NCBI RefSeq assembly: GCF_001748365.1
Contig: NZ_BDHH01000019.1
Span: 61 to 64,060, forward strand
DNA length: 64,000 nucleotides
Direction of reading: 5' to 3'
Origin: Fusibacter sp. 3D3
GTDB lineage: Bacteria; Bacillota; Clostridia; Peptostreptococcales; Acidaminobacteraceae
Of the stretch, positions 53,390-62,180 are shown piece after piece (positions within the stretch are counted from its first letter, which is position 1; every line of letters starts with the position of its first letter). Position numbers and translations under genes: made by a program. The notes under the pieces were generated by a model. The model saw only the letters and a list, made by a program, of their open reading frames with translations. It was not told the DNA's origin and searched no databases.

Positions 53390-53554
53390 ATGTCGACTCT
53401 AGTAGTAGGTGTTTTAGTAGCAATGCTATTCACTTGGTCCTTAAAACGGACTCGAAAAGATTTGAAAAATAGTAAATGTGGCGGATGTAGTGGCTGTGGT
53501 CTAAAGAATCAGTGCCATTCAGTTCAAGAAACGCCCATTCAATTAAGGCTATAA
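53390..53554 (+). CDS. FeoB-associated Cys-rich membrane protein
   Basis: A 54-residue protein with one transmembrane helix (about 3-18) and a cysteine cluster CGGCSGCGLKNQC (about 30-42). Such proteins often follow feoB in Firmicutes and may handle Fe2+ or set FeoB activity, in the way FeoC does in enterobacteria. ATG 53390 follows CAGGAGG and lies one base after the feoB stop. Confidence 0.88.
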   Translation: MSTLVVGVLVAMLFTWSLKRTRKDLKNSKCGGCSGCGLKNQCHSVQETPIQLRL

Positions 53555-53606
53555 TCGTATAAAGGGTACTGTAGTTCGTTCAATTCATGTGTAAGATCAC
53601 ATTTAA

Positions 53607-53647
53607 GCAACCACAAACATAGAAATATGTAGTGGTTGTTTTTTTGT
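53607..53647 (+). terminator. Terminator after the feo operon
   Basis: GCAACCACA..ATA pairs with TAT..TAGTGGTTGT, followed by a T-run. Confidence 0.88.
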
Positions 53648-53735
53648 GGAAAGTTTGACAAGGTGCAACTGGTTAAATAGAATTAAAAAGGATATAATAT
53701 AAACGGGTACAAAATTAAATAAGGGAGGCAAAGCT

Positions 53736-53969
53736 ATGAATGGTTTAAGAACTGTCAGTTTCGAAGCTTTAGTGGAATGCGTTGTCCTTGCTAGCGGGAA
53801 TTCAGATGCATTTAAGAAACTATTGCTTGAAAGAAATGGTGATCTAGACATGATCACAATTACAGACAAAGGTAAACCGTGCTTTCTCATTCAAATTCAG
53901 AAGCCAATGGACGGCAATTCAGTCCAGTGGATGGATGCGTATGCTTCTGAACTCGACTTAAGAATGTAG
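53736..53969 (+). CDS. Small hypothetical protein
   Basis: A 77-residue acidic protein (FEALVECVVLASGNSDAFKKLL...), no membrane segment or known motif that I can name. AAGGGAGG is well placed before ATG 53736, and a terminator follows 14 bases after the stop. It is therefore probably a real monocistronic gene. Confidence 0.65.
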   Translation: MNGLRTVSFEALVECVVLASGNSDAFKKLLLERNGDLDMITITDKGKPCFLIQIQKPMDGNSVQWMDAYASELDLRM

Positions 53970-53982
53970 TATTACACAGCTC

Positions 53983-54012
53983 GCTATGGTGTTCACATCA
54001 TAGCTTTTTTTT
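53983..54012 (+). terminator. Terminator after the small hypothetical gene
   Basis: GCTATG..GTG pairs with CAC..CATAGC, then a run of eight T. Confidence 0.85.
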
Positions 54013-54042
54013 GAGAAAAATAGACAGTAGGAGTTACAGCAT

Positions 54043-55158
54043 ATGGTAAGGGTTATAAAAGATAAAATGAGAGAGGAAATCGTCTTTCTGATTGTTTTGG
54101 TGGTGGCATTAATAACTTCTGTTTTTGACCCTATTAATTTGGAAGTTATTGAGTGGCATGTGGTTTTTATTTTGATGAATTTGATGTTATTGACTTTAGC
54201 TTTTGAAAAATATGGCATTTTAGATGCAATTGCACTATTTTTGCTCAAGAATGCGTCTTCTGATAGAAAACTTGGTTTTTTATTGATATTCTTAACCGCA
54301 GGATTAGCGATGTTTATAACAAATGATGTGGCTTTGATTACAGTCGTCCCCATTACGATGAACATCGGTAGGCAATTAAAAGTGAATCCCATAAGGTGGA
54401 TCGTACTCGAAACCATATCGGCAAATGTAGGGAGTAGTCTTACGCCGTTTGGAAATCCTCAAAATCTATTTTTATATTCTAAATTTTCAATTGCCACGCT
54501 GGTTTTTTTTAAAATCACAGCACTTTTTGTAGGCTTTGGACTCTTGTTACTCTTTCTTTTGAATCTAAGAGCGCCTAAAACGCCTTTCAGCTTAAAATTA
54601 AATGAACCAAGCATCACTTCAAAAAACAAAACAATTTGGATGGGCTTTTTATTTGTCTTAATGATATTTTCGATTTTAAGGTGGATTCCCCTTTTTTATT
54701 TGACCGTTATTATTTTTGCGAGCTTTATTATACTTGAGATAGAACTCTTTAAAAAGGTGGATTATTTTTTACTCGGGACATTTATATGTTTTTTTATTGC
54801 GATAGATCACTTAGCACATTTTGAGCAATTGAGTCAGATTATTCAGAGCGGGATAACTTCAAAATGGTCGATTTTATGGATTTCATGCGCATTGTCACAA
54901 GTCATAAGCAATGTACCTGCTGCAATTTTGATGAGTGGTTTTACGAAGGATTTTGAGGCCATATTGCTGGGTGTGAGTGTGGGCGGTATGGGGACAATGG
55001 TGGCTTCCATGGCAAATCTCATATCGTTTAAATTCTATATTAAGCAGTACCCATCAAGGCCTTATAGAGTGCTTTTTTACAAATACAATGGCTTGTTTTT
55101 AATCGTTTTCATGTTGGTGTTTTGGATATTGGTCAAAACAGGGAGGGTTTCATGGTAG
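54043..55158 (+). CDS. SLC13/ArsB-superfamily anion permease
   Basis: A 371-residue integral membrane protein with about ten helices. The conserved segments FITNDVALITVVPI (about 88) and ISANVGSSLTPFGNPQNL (about 126) match the ion-transporter superfamily that includes ArsB, CitMHS and DASS. A second ISNVPAAILMSGF repeat (about 285) is the matching half. It could carry arsenite, citrate or another anion; there is no ars gene nearby. Confidence 0.85.
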   Translation: MVRVIKDKMREEIVFLIVLVVALITSVFDPINLEVIEWHVVFILMNLMLLTLAFEKYGILDAIALFLLKNASSDRKLGFLLIFLTAGLAMFITNDVALITVVPITMNIGRQLKVNPIRWIVLETISANVGSSLTPFGNPQNLFLYSKFSIATLVFFKITALFVGFGLLLLFLLNLRAPKTPFSLKLNEPSITSKNKTIWMGFLFVLMIFSILRWIPLFYLTVIIFASFIILEIELFKKVDYFLLGTFICFFIAIDHLAHFEQLSQIIQSGITSKWSILWISCALSQVISNVPAAILMSGFTKDFEAILLGVSVGGMGTMVASMANLISFKFYIKQYPSRPYRVLFYKYNGLFLIVFMLVFWILVKTGRVSW

Positions 55159-55171
55159 CGTTGAAACCCTC
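55143..55171 (+). terminator. Hairpin overlapping the permease stop
   Basis: GAGGGTTTC/GAAACCCTC stem without a strong T-run; possible terminator or mRNA stabiliser. Confidence 0.5.
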
Positions 55172-55174
55172 TAT

Positions 55175-55219
55175 GCTACCTTCGTAACCCTTGTGCAATT
55201 CGTTAGGAGTGCATTCAGT
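55175..55219. repeat. 45-base dispersed structured repeat, copy 2
   Basis: 37/45 identical to 26456-26500 with no gap. Substitutions in the inner inverted repeat partly keep pairing. It lies directly after a gene end and before the LacI promoter. Confidence 0.6.
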
Positions 55220-55246
55220 AGATATGAATTAATTGTAAACAAACTA

Positions 55247-55297
55247 TTGACGTCAGTAGATCAGAAATGTATAATAATAAGAACGAAAGCGGTTTCG
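55247..55297 (+). promoter_or_regulatory. Promoter and first LacI operator of the GH3 locus
   Basis: TTGACG (55247-55252), 17 bases, TATAAT (55270-55275), then operator CGAAAGCGGTTTCG (55284-55297), a palindrome of the LacI-family kind with a central CG. Confidence 0.85.
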
Positions 55298-55318
55298 CGA
55301 ATTAGGGATAAACAAGCC

Positions 55319-55353
55319 CATTAAGATCGGTAGCGAACTTAATGATTTTTTTT
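55319..55353 (+). terminator. Leader hairpin with T-run before the LacI gene
   Basis: CATTAAG (55319-55325) pairs with CTTAATG (55338-55344), followed by TTTTTTTT. It lies between the two operators. Confidence 0.65.
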
Positions 55354-55362
55354 AAGCGATTA

Positions 55363-55376
55363 CGAAAGCGGTTTCG
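55363..55376. promoter_or_regulatory. Second LacI-family operator
   Basis: CGAAAGCGGTTTCG, identical to the first operator; centres are 79 bases apart, a distance suited to DNA looping. Confidence 0.85.
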
Positions 55377-55450
55377 TGATATTTAGAGATCTGTTTCTTT
55401 TTCAGTGTAATTATGGTAAAATTCAAAAAAAACGATTAGGAGAATTCGCT

Positions 55451-56455
55451 ATGGTTACGATTTATGATATTGCAAAAGCTTGTGGTTGCTCCAGTGGGAC
55501 TGTTTCAAAGGCTTTTAATAATTATGCCGACATCAATTCTAAGACAAAAGAAAGGATTTTGAAAACGGCAAGTGAAATGGGGTTTATCCCGAACACTCAA
55601 GCGCGTGCGCTCAGCACCAAAAAAACATGGACAATAGGTGTTTTATTTCAAGATGAGAGCCATGGTGGCTTAACACATTATTTCTTTGCCCAAATCTTAG
55701 AGGCCGTTAAAGAACAAGCTGAGGAAAGTGGTTATGATTTGACTTTTATCTCAAAAATATGGGGTAAACAGAAGAGAACTTACTTGGAGCATTGCCGAAT
55801 GAAAAAGACAGATGGTGTGATTATTGCTTGTATTAATTTTGACTCTGAAGAAGTTCAAGAGCTTATGAAAAGTGAAATTCCCGTAGTTGTAATTGATTAT
55901 ACTTCACCTGATGTGTGCAGTATTGTATCTGAAAACTATAGAGGTTTAAATATGTTAACTAATTTTTTAATTCAACTTGGTCATAAGGATATTGTTTATA
56001 TGAATGGTCATTTAACAGCGGTGACGTATGAGCGTATCAATGGCTATAAAAACGCAATCCAGCAAGCCAATTTACGTGAGCGCATTATAGATTCCAAATA
56101 TTATGATCGCGAAACGACAATAGAGGTCACTAAAATACTAATTGATTCTGGTGATTTGCCAACAGCCATCATCTACCAAGATGATTATGGTGCACTATGG
56201 GGCATTAAAACGTTAAGAGAAGCGCATATAAGAGTGCCAGAAGATATTTCTGTGGCTGGATTTGATGGCATCGAACTTGGAGAAATGATACATCCGAGAT
56301 TGACGACAATTAAACAGGACATGGAAGGTCTCGGAAGAGGGGCAGCTCTTAAATGCATTAAAATGATTGAATCCAAAATAATAACGAAAACAAAAACGAC
56401 TGTTGGACTTGAACTTGTTGTAGGTGGCACTTGTCAAAAGATAGAGTCACGCTAA
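55451..56455 (+). CDS. LacI-family repressor
   Basis: 334 residues. The N-terminal helix-turn-helix TIYDIAKACGCSSGTVSKAFNN is the standard LacI domain, followed by a periplasmic-binding-protein-like sugar domain. ATG 55451 with AGGAG is chosen; the upstream in-frame codon overlaps the second operator and gives a non-family extension. It should bind the two identical palindromes upstream, and so control itself and the GH3/ABC genes behind it. The ligand is presumably the oligosaccharide or monosaccharide produced by the GH3 enzyme. Confidence 0.93.
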   Translation: MVTIYDIAKACGCSSGTVSKAFNNYADINSKTKERILKTASEMGFIPNTQARALSTKKTWTIGVLFQDESHGGLTHYFFAQILEAVKEQAEESGYDLTFISKIWGKQKRTYLEHCRMKKTDGVIIACINFDSEEVQELMKSEIPVVVIDYTSPDVCSIVSENYRGLNMLTNFLIQLGHKDIVYMNGHLTAVTYERINGYKNAIQQANLRERIIDSKYYDRETTIEVTKILIDSGDLPTAIIYQDDYGALWGIKTLREAHIRVPEDISVAGFDGIELGEMIHPRLTTIKQDMEGLGRGAALKCIKMIESKIITKTKTTVGLELVVGGTCQKIESR

Positions 56456-56510
56456 AATATGAGATTCATCGAACAAGTCCTGTAATAATCGAAGAGGAGA
56501 ACAAATCAAG

Positions 56511-58601
56511 ATGGAGAAGTATAAAAATACTGAGTTGACGGTGCAGGAACGCGCAGAGGATATTGTCTCTAAAATGACCCTTGAAGAGCAGGTGAGTCAA
56601 CTTAGATATGATGCTTTTGAGATTGAACGGTTAGGCTTGCCTGCCTATAATTGGTGGAATGAATCGCTTCATGGTATAGCGCGAGCAGGAACGGCGACGA
56701 TGTTTCCGCAAGCGATTGGACTTGCCGCAATCTTTGATGAAAATAGCATTAAAACTGTTGGCGATATTTGTGCAGTAGAAGCGCGTGCTAAGTACAATGT
56801 AAGTCGTCAGCATGGGGATCGAGGCATTTATAAAGGGTTGACCATGTGGTCCCCCAATATTAATATTTTCAGAGATCCGCGCTGGGGCAGAGGCCAAGAA
56901 ACTTATGGAGAATGTCCATACCTAACTTCAAGGTTAGGCGTTAGCTTTGCAAAAGCATTACAAGGAGATCAACCCGTTCTAAAAGTGGCAGCATGTGCAA
57001 AACATTATGCGGGCCACAGTGGTCCAGAAGGCATTAGACATCAATTTAATGCGAAAATCAGTGATAAAGATTTAAACGAAACTTATTTACCTGCATTTGA
57101 AGCACTTGTAAGAGAAGCGAAAGTTGAAAGTGTAATGGGCGCATACAATAGAGTAAACCTTGAACCCGCATGCGCAAGCGATTATTTAATGGGAAAACTT
57201 AAAGCATGGGGATTTGAAGGTCATTTTGTGTCGGATTGTTGGGCGATAAGAGATTTTCATACCCATCATAAAATCACAAAGACACCTGCGGAGTCGGCAG
57301 CACTTGCTTTAAACAAAGGATGTGACTTAAACTGTGGCAATACGTATCAGCACCTTTTGGAGGCACTTGAAGAAGGGCTAGTATCAAGAGAAGTGGTCGC
57401 TCAATCTGCGGTTAGGTTAATGAAGACGAGAATTAAATTGGGGATGCTAGATGCGTTCTGTGAATTTGACAACATCGAGTACGATCAAGTCAGTTGTGAT
57501 ACACATAAAGCTTATGCATTGGTATGTGCTCAAAAGTCCATGGTCCTCTTAAAGAATAATGGCTTATTGCCACTGGATCAAACCCAAATTCAGAAAATTG
57601 CTGTAATTGGACCCAATGCGGCGAGTATTGAGGCACTTCGAGGCAATTACTACGGTACAGGGGATGAGTACTGGACTTTTTTAGACGGCATTAGAAATGC
57701 ATTTAGTGGCAGAATTTACTATTCAGAAGGGTGTCATCTCTTCAGTTCAGTTTTACAGGCATTGGGACAGCCAGGTGATGGCTATTCAGAGGCGATTACA
57801 GCTGCTCAACATTCGGATGTGGTGGTTTTATGTGTGGGGCTTGATGCCACTATTGAAGGTGAGGAAGGCGACACAGGAAATGCCTTTGCTGCTGGAGATA
57901 AGCAAAATCTTTTCTTACCAAAGAGTCAAAGAAAATTGGTAGAGCAGATTCTGGCGCTCAATAAACCCACGATTATTGTCAATGCATCGGGCAGTTCCAT
58001 CAATGTGTTGGGCGATCGAGCGGATGCCATTATTCAGACATGGTATCCAGGACAGATGGGTGGTAAAGCATTGGCGGATATATTGTTTGGAAAAATTTCG
58101 CCATCAGGTAAACTGCCTGTTACTTTTTACGAAACGGCTGATCTTTTACCAGATTTTGAAGATTACGATATGACCAATCGGACCTATAGATATGTTGAAG
58201 ATAATGTGCTCTACCCATTTGGCTATGGTTTAACGTATTCAAAAGTTGTTTGCAGTGACCTGAAATTTGATCCAGATCACAGAATGGCTACAGTGGATGT
58301 GGTCAATCAAGGTAATTGCGATACGGATGAAGTGGTTCAGCTTTATATCCGATGTGAGGATTCTAAGTATGAAGTGAGAAATCACAAACTGTGTGGTTTT
58401 AAACGTATTCATATCAAGAGTAACGAAAGCATAAAAGTAGATATTCAAGTCTCTGAAAGTGCTTTCAAAGTGGTGAATGATAAAGGGGAGTGGATTGTTG
58501 ATGGCAGTCGCTTTACACTCTATGCAGGTGTCAATCAACCTGATGATCTGAGCAAACAATTGACTGGGCAGTCCTGTCTACACTGTGAATTCCAGTTGTA
58601 A
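56511..58601 (+). CDS. Glycoside hydrolase family 3 beta-glycosidase
   Basis: A 696-residue cytoplasmic enzyme (no signal peptide). The barrel has KHYAGHSGPE (about 165) and the nucleophile segment FVSDCWAI (about 239, Asp), the alpha/beta sandwich has GEEGDTG, and a C-terminal FN3-like domain closes it. Overall order resembles GH3 beta-xylosidases and beta-glucosidases of the XylA/BglX branch. It acts on oligosaccharides taken up by the ABC system encoded next; the exact sugar cannot be fixed. Confidence 0.93.
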   Translation: MEKYKNTELTVQERAEDIVSKMTLEEQVSQLRYDAFEIERLGLPAYNWWNESLHGIARAGTATMFPQAIGLAAIFDENSIKTVGDICAVEARAKYNVSRQHGDRGIYKGLTMWSPNINIFRDPRWGRGQETYGECPYLTSRLGVSFAKALQGDQPVLKVAACAKHYAGHSGPEGIRHQFNAKISDKDLNETYLPAFEALVREAKVESVMGAYNRVNLEPACASDYLMGKLKAWGFEGHFVSDCWAIRDFHTHHKITKTPAESAALALNKGCDLNCGNTYQHLLEALEEGLVSREVVAQSAVRLMKTRIKLGMLDAFCEFDNIEYDQVSCDTHKAYALVCAQKSMVLLKNNGLLPLDQTQIQKIAVIGPNAASIEALRGNYYGTGDEYWTFLDGIRNAFSGRIYYSEGCHLFSSVLQALGQPGDGYSEAITAAQHSDVVVLCVGLDATIEGEEGDTGNAFAAGDKQNLFLPKSQRKLVEQILALNKPTIIVNASGSSINVLGDRADAIIQTWYPGQMGGKALADILFGKISPSGKLPVTFYETADLLPDFEDYDMTNRTYRYVEDNVLYPFGYGLTYSKVVCSDLKFDPDHRMATVDVVNQGNCDTDEVVQLYIRCEDSKYEVRNHKLCGFKRIHIKSNESIKVDIQVSESAFKVVNDKGEWIVDGSRFTLYAGVNQPDDLSKQLTGQSCLHCEFQL

Positions 58602-58748
58602 AGCGAGGCTGTATAACCGTAATGACAAGAGCGTCAAGCGTAAGTTTTTATAATTAAAGGTGTATGGATTTCTGTGCTTCCAAGTAATCAAACTTGAAGG
58701 TTCAGATTTACATAAATAAAATTTTCTCAAAAAACGAAGGGGGACCTT

Positions 58749-60152
58749 ATGAAAAGAGTATTGAGTTTATTATTAGTTGTTTTGATGATGTTCAGTTTAG
58801 TGGCTTGTGGCTCTGGTAGTCAACCAGCAAACGAGGCAAACAATGCTGCACCAAGTACACCGGCAGCTGAACCAAGTGCTGCACCAAGTACAACTGAACC
58901 AAGTTCCACAAAAAAGATTGTGTTAAATGTTTGGTCATTTACGGATGAAGTTCCAAAAATGATTGAAAAATTCTTAGAAATGAATCCTGATTTTGCAGCA
59001 AAATATGAAATTAGTACGACTATTATTGCTACAACAGAAGGGGCTTATCAACCAGCACTTGACCAAGCACTTGCATCTGGTGGCAAGGATGCTCCAGATA
59101 TTTATACCGCAGAAGCGGCATTTGTACTCAAATATGCTCAAGGAGATGCTTCTCAATATGCAGCACCTTATAAAGATTTGGGCATTGATGTGGATAAGGC
59201 AATTACAGATGCTGAAATTGCACAGTATACTAAAGACATAGGCACTAATGGCAATGGTGATGTCGTTGCATTAGGCTATCAAGCCACAGGTGGTGCTTAT
59301 ATTTATCGTCGATCTATTGCAAAAGATGTTTGGGGAACAGATGACCCTGCTGAAATTGCAAAAATTATCGGACCGGGTTGGGATAAGTTTTATGCAGCGG
59401 CTGCTGAGTTAAAAGCAAAAGGCTATGGCATCGTCTCAGGTGATGGCGATGTATGGCATGCCGTGGAAAACAGCTCGGAAAAAGGCTGGGTCGCAGACGG
59501 TAAGTTCGTGATGGATCCAAAACGTGAAGCGTTCTTAGATTTATCTAAAGAGCTTAAAGACAAGGGCTATCATAATGACACGCAAGACTGGCAAGATGCT
59601 TGGTATGCGGACATGAAAGATGCTGGAGAAAAGAAAATCTTAGGTTTCTTTGGACCTGCATGGATGATCAACTATGTAATCGCAGGTAACAGTGGTGAGA
59701 CATTTGGTGATTGGGCAGTATGTGAGCCGCCAGTAGGTTTCTTCTGGGGCGGTACTTGGGTACTTGGGTCAGCATCATCAGAGAAAAAAGAAGCAGTTGG
59801 TCAAATTATCAATTGGATTACATTAGATACAACAGAGCAAGGCCTTCAATACATGTGGGCAAATGGTACGCTTAATGGACCTGGTGGCACGAAAGACACC
59901 GTAGCATCTGGTAAAGTTATGGGTATGTCAGATGGTACACTTGAATTCTTAGCAGGTCAGGATATGTTTGAAGTCTTTATTCCAGCAAATCAATTTGCAA
60001 ATGGTAAAAACTTGACTCAGTATGATGAAACAATCAATCTATACTGGAGAGATCAAGTTAGAGCGTACTCTGCTGGGGAAAAATCAAGAGAAGATGCTAT
60101 TAAAGATTTAAAACAAATGGTTAGAGATAATCTTGATATCATAGTCGAATAA
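58749..60152 (+). CDS. Sugar ABC transporter substrate-binding lipoprotein
   Basis: A 467-residue family 1 extracellular solute-binding protein. The lipobox LVACGS (Cys20 after a signal peptide) is followed by a low-complexity Ala-Pro-Ser linker, then the binding domain (VLNVWSFTDEVPKMIEKF...). It delivers a carbohydrate to the two permeases encoded downstream. The ATPase is not in the window and is probably a shared MsmX-type protein. A hairpin after the gene probably raises its share of the transcript. Confidence 0.93.
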   Translation: MKRVLSLLLVVLMMFSLVACGSGSQPANEANNAAPSTPAAEPSAAPSTTEPSSTKKIVLNVWSFTDEVPKMIEKFLEMNPDFAAKYEISTTIIATTEGAYQPALDQALASGGKDAPDIYTAEAAFVLKYAQGDASQYAAPYKDLGIDVDKAITDAEIAQYTKDIGTNGNGDVVALGYQATGGAYIYRRSIAKDVWGTDDPAEIAKIIGPGWDKFYAAAAELKAKGYGIVSGDGDVWHAVENSSEKGWVADGKFVMDPKREAFLDLSKELKDKGYHNDTQDWQDAWYADMKDAGEKKILGFFGPAWMINYVIAGNSGETFGDWAVCEPPVGFFWGGTWVLGSASSEKKEAVGQIINWITLDTTEQGLQYMWANGTLNGPGGTKDTVASGKVMGMSDGTLEFLAGQDMFEVFIPANQFANGKNLTQYDETINLYWRDQVRAYSAGEKSREDAIKDLKQMVRDNLDIIVE

Positions 60153-60170
60153 TAAAATGTAAATAGAACG

Positions 60171-60213
60171 ATTGGGATAGGAGGAACGCATATAGGATGC
60201 GCCTATCCCAATT
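60171..60213 (+). promoter_or_regulatory. Intercistronic hairpin between binding protein and permease genes
   Basis: ATTGGGATAGG pairs with CCTATCCCAAT around an inner GCA/TGC stem, followed by TATTTTAAGG. It probably acts as a partial terminator or as an RNA 3' end protector, making more binding protein than permease. Confidence 0.75.
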
Positions 60214-60235
60214 ATTTTAAGGAGGTGACCTGTCA

Positions 60236-61210
60236 TTGAAACGCAAAAAAGGCGTTAGTTATGCAAAATACGGCTATATCTTTAGTATTCCCTTTGCAGT
60301 AATATTTCTTATTTTCTCTTTATATCCGATCCTTTATACGGCATTACTGGGATTTACCGATTTTAAGGGTCTGGGGACTAAGTCGTGGCATTTTCTTGAC
60401 AATCCGTTTCAGAACTTTATTCTTATTTTGAACAATGATTCATTTAGGCAATCATTATCCAATACCTTTATTATATGGACTGCGAATTTTATTCCTCAGA
60501 TATTGCTTGCATTAGTTTTAACCGCATGGTTTACATCGAGGCGAAACAAGCTAAAAGGGAAAGGTCTATTTAAAGTTATTTTCTATTTGCCAAACATCAT
60601 AACAGCAGCAAGTATTGCTATTTTATTCTACTCGTTATTTGGTTATCCAGTAGGGCCAGTGAACAGTTTGCTAATAAAGCTTGGTCTAATTGATACACCC
60701 GTCTATTTTTTAATTAATAAAGCAACTGCCAGAGGGATTGTTGCCTTTATTCAGTTTTGGATGTGGTACGGCTATACGATGATTATTCTCGTTTCAGGTG
60801 TCTTAGGAATCAGTCCAGATATTTATGAAGCGGCAGAGATTGATGGCACCACAGGGCTTCAAGCTTTCTGGTATATTACACTTCCAAACTTAAAGACGAT
60901 TCTACTTTATGTGTTGATCACCAGTATGATTGGCGGTTTAAACATGTATGACATTCCGAAAATGTTCATGCAAGGTGGTCCAGACAACGCGACTTTGACA
61001 ACAAGTGTGTTTATCTACAATCAAGCGTTCAGTGGCAGTTATCTTTACAATCGTGCAGCTGCAGCAAGTATGATTATGTTTTTAATCATAGCCTTTTTTT
61101 CAGCAATTTTGTTCTATTTGCTTCGAGATAAAGACGCTATAGAAAGACGTAAAGAAAATAAAAGAATGCGAAAAGCATATAAAGAGAGACAGGAGGCGGA
61201 AAAATTATGA
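60236..61210 (+). CDS. Sugar ABC transporter permease (MalF type)
   Basis: A 324-residue permease with six helices. The EAA loop reads YEAAEIDGTTGLQAFWYITLP (about 200), where the ATPase docks. It starts at TTG 60236 after a perfect AAGGAGGTGA. Its stop overlaps the start of the second permease gene. It has a long, charged C-terminal tail (RKENKRMRKAYKERQE). Confidence 0.93.
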   Translation: MKRKKGVSYAKYGYIFSIPFAVIFLIFSLYPILYTALLGFTDFKGLGTKSWHFLDNPFQNFILILNNDSFRQSLSNTFIIWTANFIPQILLALVLTAWFTSRRNKLKGKGLFKVIFYLPNIITAASIAILFYSLFGYPVGPVNSLLIKLGLIDTPVYFLINKATARGIVAFIQFWMWYGYTMIILVSGVLGISPDIYEAAEIDGTTGLQAFWYITLPNLKTILLYVLITSMIGGLNMYDIPKMFMQGGPDNATLTTSVFIYNQAFSGSYLYNRAAAASMIMFLIIAFFSAILFYLLRDKDAIERRKENKRMRKAYKERQEAEKL

Positions 61211-62055
61211 AAAAGAACAAAAAAAGCCAATCAGTCCTTTTTAAAGTTGTTGCTTACTCTGTATGTATTTTATTAGTGATTTTAAGTATTTTGCCTTTTT
61301 GGATTATGTTTGTAAATGCGACGAGAAGTACTTTTCAAATACAACAAGATGCACTTTCTTTTATACCTTCAAAATATCTGATCAGCAATATTCAAATTTT
61401 ACTTGGAAAGACTTTTGATCCACTTAGAGGTCTTATAAATTCGACAATTATTTCTGCTTCATCGACGTTATGTACGATTTATTTTTCGGCATTGACGGCA
61501 TATGCGTTGGTCGCTTATAACTGGAAGCTCAGAAGTCCTTTCTTTACTTTTATCATGGCTGTTATGATGATTCCTGCACAGGTTTCAAGCATTGGTTTTT
61601 ATCAGTTCATGTATAAAATAGGCATGACCAATAACTTTCTTGCATTAATTTTACCAACCATAGCCACACCAGCAGCGGTTTTTTTTATGAGACAGTTTAT
61701 GCTAGCTTCTCTGCCGCTAGAATTGGTGGAAGCGGCACGCATTGATGGGGCGGGTGAATTTTATACTTTTAACAAAATCGTGTTGCCAATAATGAAACCT
61801 GCAATGGCAACGCAAGCTATATTTTCATTTGTTTCCAGTTGGAACAGTTTGTTCTTACCTTTAATATTACTCACGAAGAGTGAAAAATATACAATGCCTA
61901 TTATGGTGAGCTTACTTAGAGGCGATATCTATAAAACCGAGTACGGTGCCGTATACCTTGGACTTGCATTAACCGTACTACCGATATTCATCATATACTT
62001 CTTATTGTCTAAGTACATTGTAGAAGGGGTTGCCCTAGGTGGGGTAAAAGGATAA
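61207..62055 (+). CDS. Sugar ABC transporter permease (MalG type)
   Basis: A 282-residue permease with six helices and the EAA loop VEAARIDGAGEFYTFNKIVLP (about 177). It overlaps the first permease gene by four bases (ATGA). With the GH3 enzyme and the LacI repressor it completes a sugar-use operon lacking only its ATPase. Confidence 0.93.
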   Translation: MKKNKKSQSVLFKVVAYSVCILLVILSILPFWIMFVNATRSTFQIQQDALSFIPSKYLISNIQILLGKTFDPLRGLINSTIISASSTLCTIYFSALTAYALVAYNWKLRSPFFTFIMAVMMIPAQVSSIGFYQFMYKIGMTNNFLALILPTIATPAAVFFMRQFMLASLPLELVEAARIDGAGEFYTFNKIVLPIMKPAMATQAIFSFVSSWNSLFLPLILLTKSEKYTMPIMVSLLRGDIYKTEYGAVYLGLALTVLPIFIIYFLLSKYIVEGVALGGVKG

Positions 62056-62077
62056 TCATTTTAACCCTTTATATGAC

Positions 62078-62128
62078 AAAAAAGGACTATTGCAAATCTG
62101 ACTGGATTTGTAATAGTCCTTTTTTGAT
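62078..62128 (+). terminator. Terminator of the sugar operon
   Basis: AAAAAAGGACTATTGCAAATC pairs almost perfectly with its mirror, then a T-run; symmetric A/T flanks may serve the minus strand too. Confidence 0.92.
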
Positions 62129-62180
62129 TTGAAGGCCGTTTTGCAACAGCACCTTTTGCGTCTTTTATTTTAGGTGCATT

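Noticed and set aside
55284-55376. Link between the LacI operators and the similar CGAAACCGC bases in the cassette starts
   Set aside because: Shared bases are short and only a half-palindrome in the cassettes; most likely coincidence.
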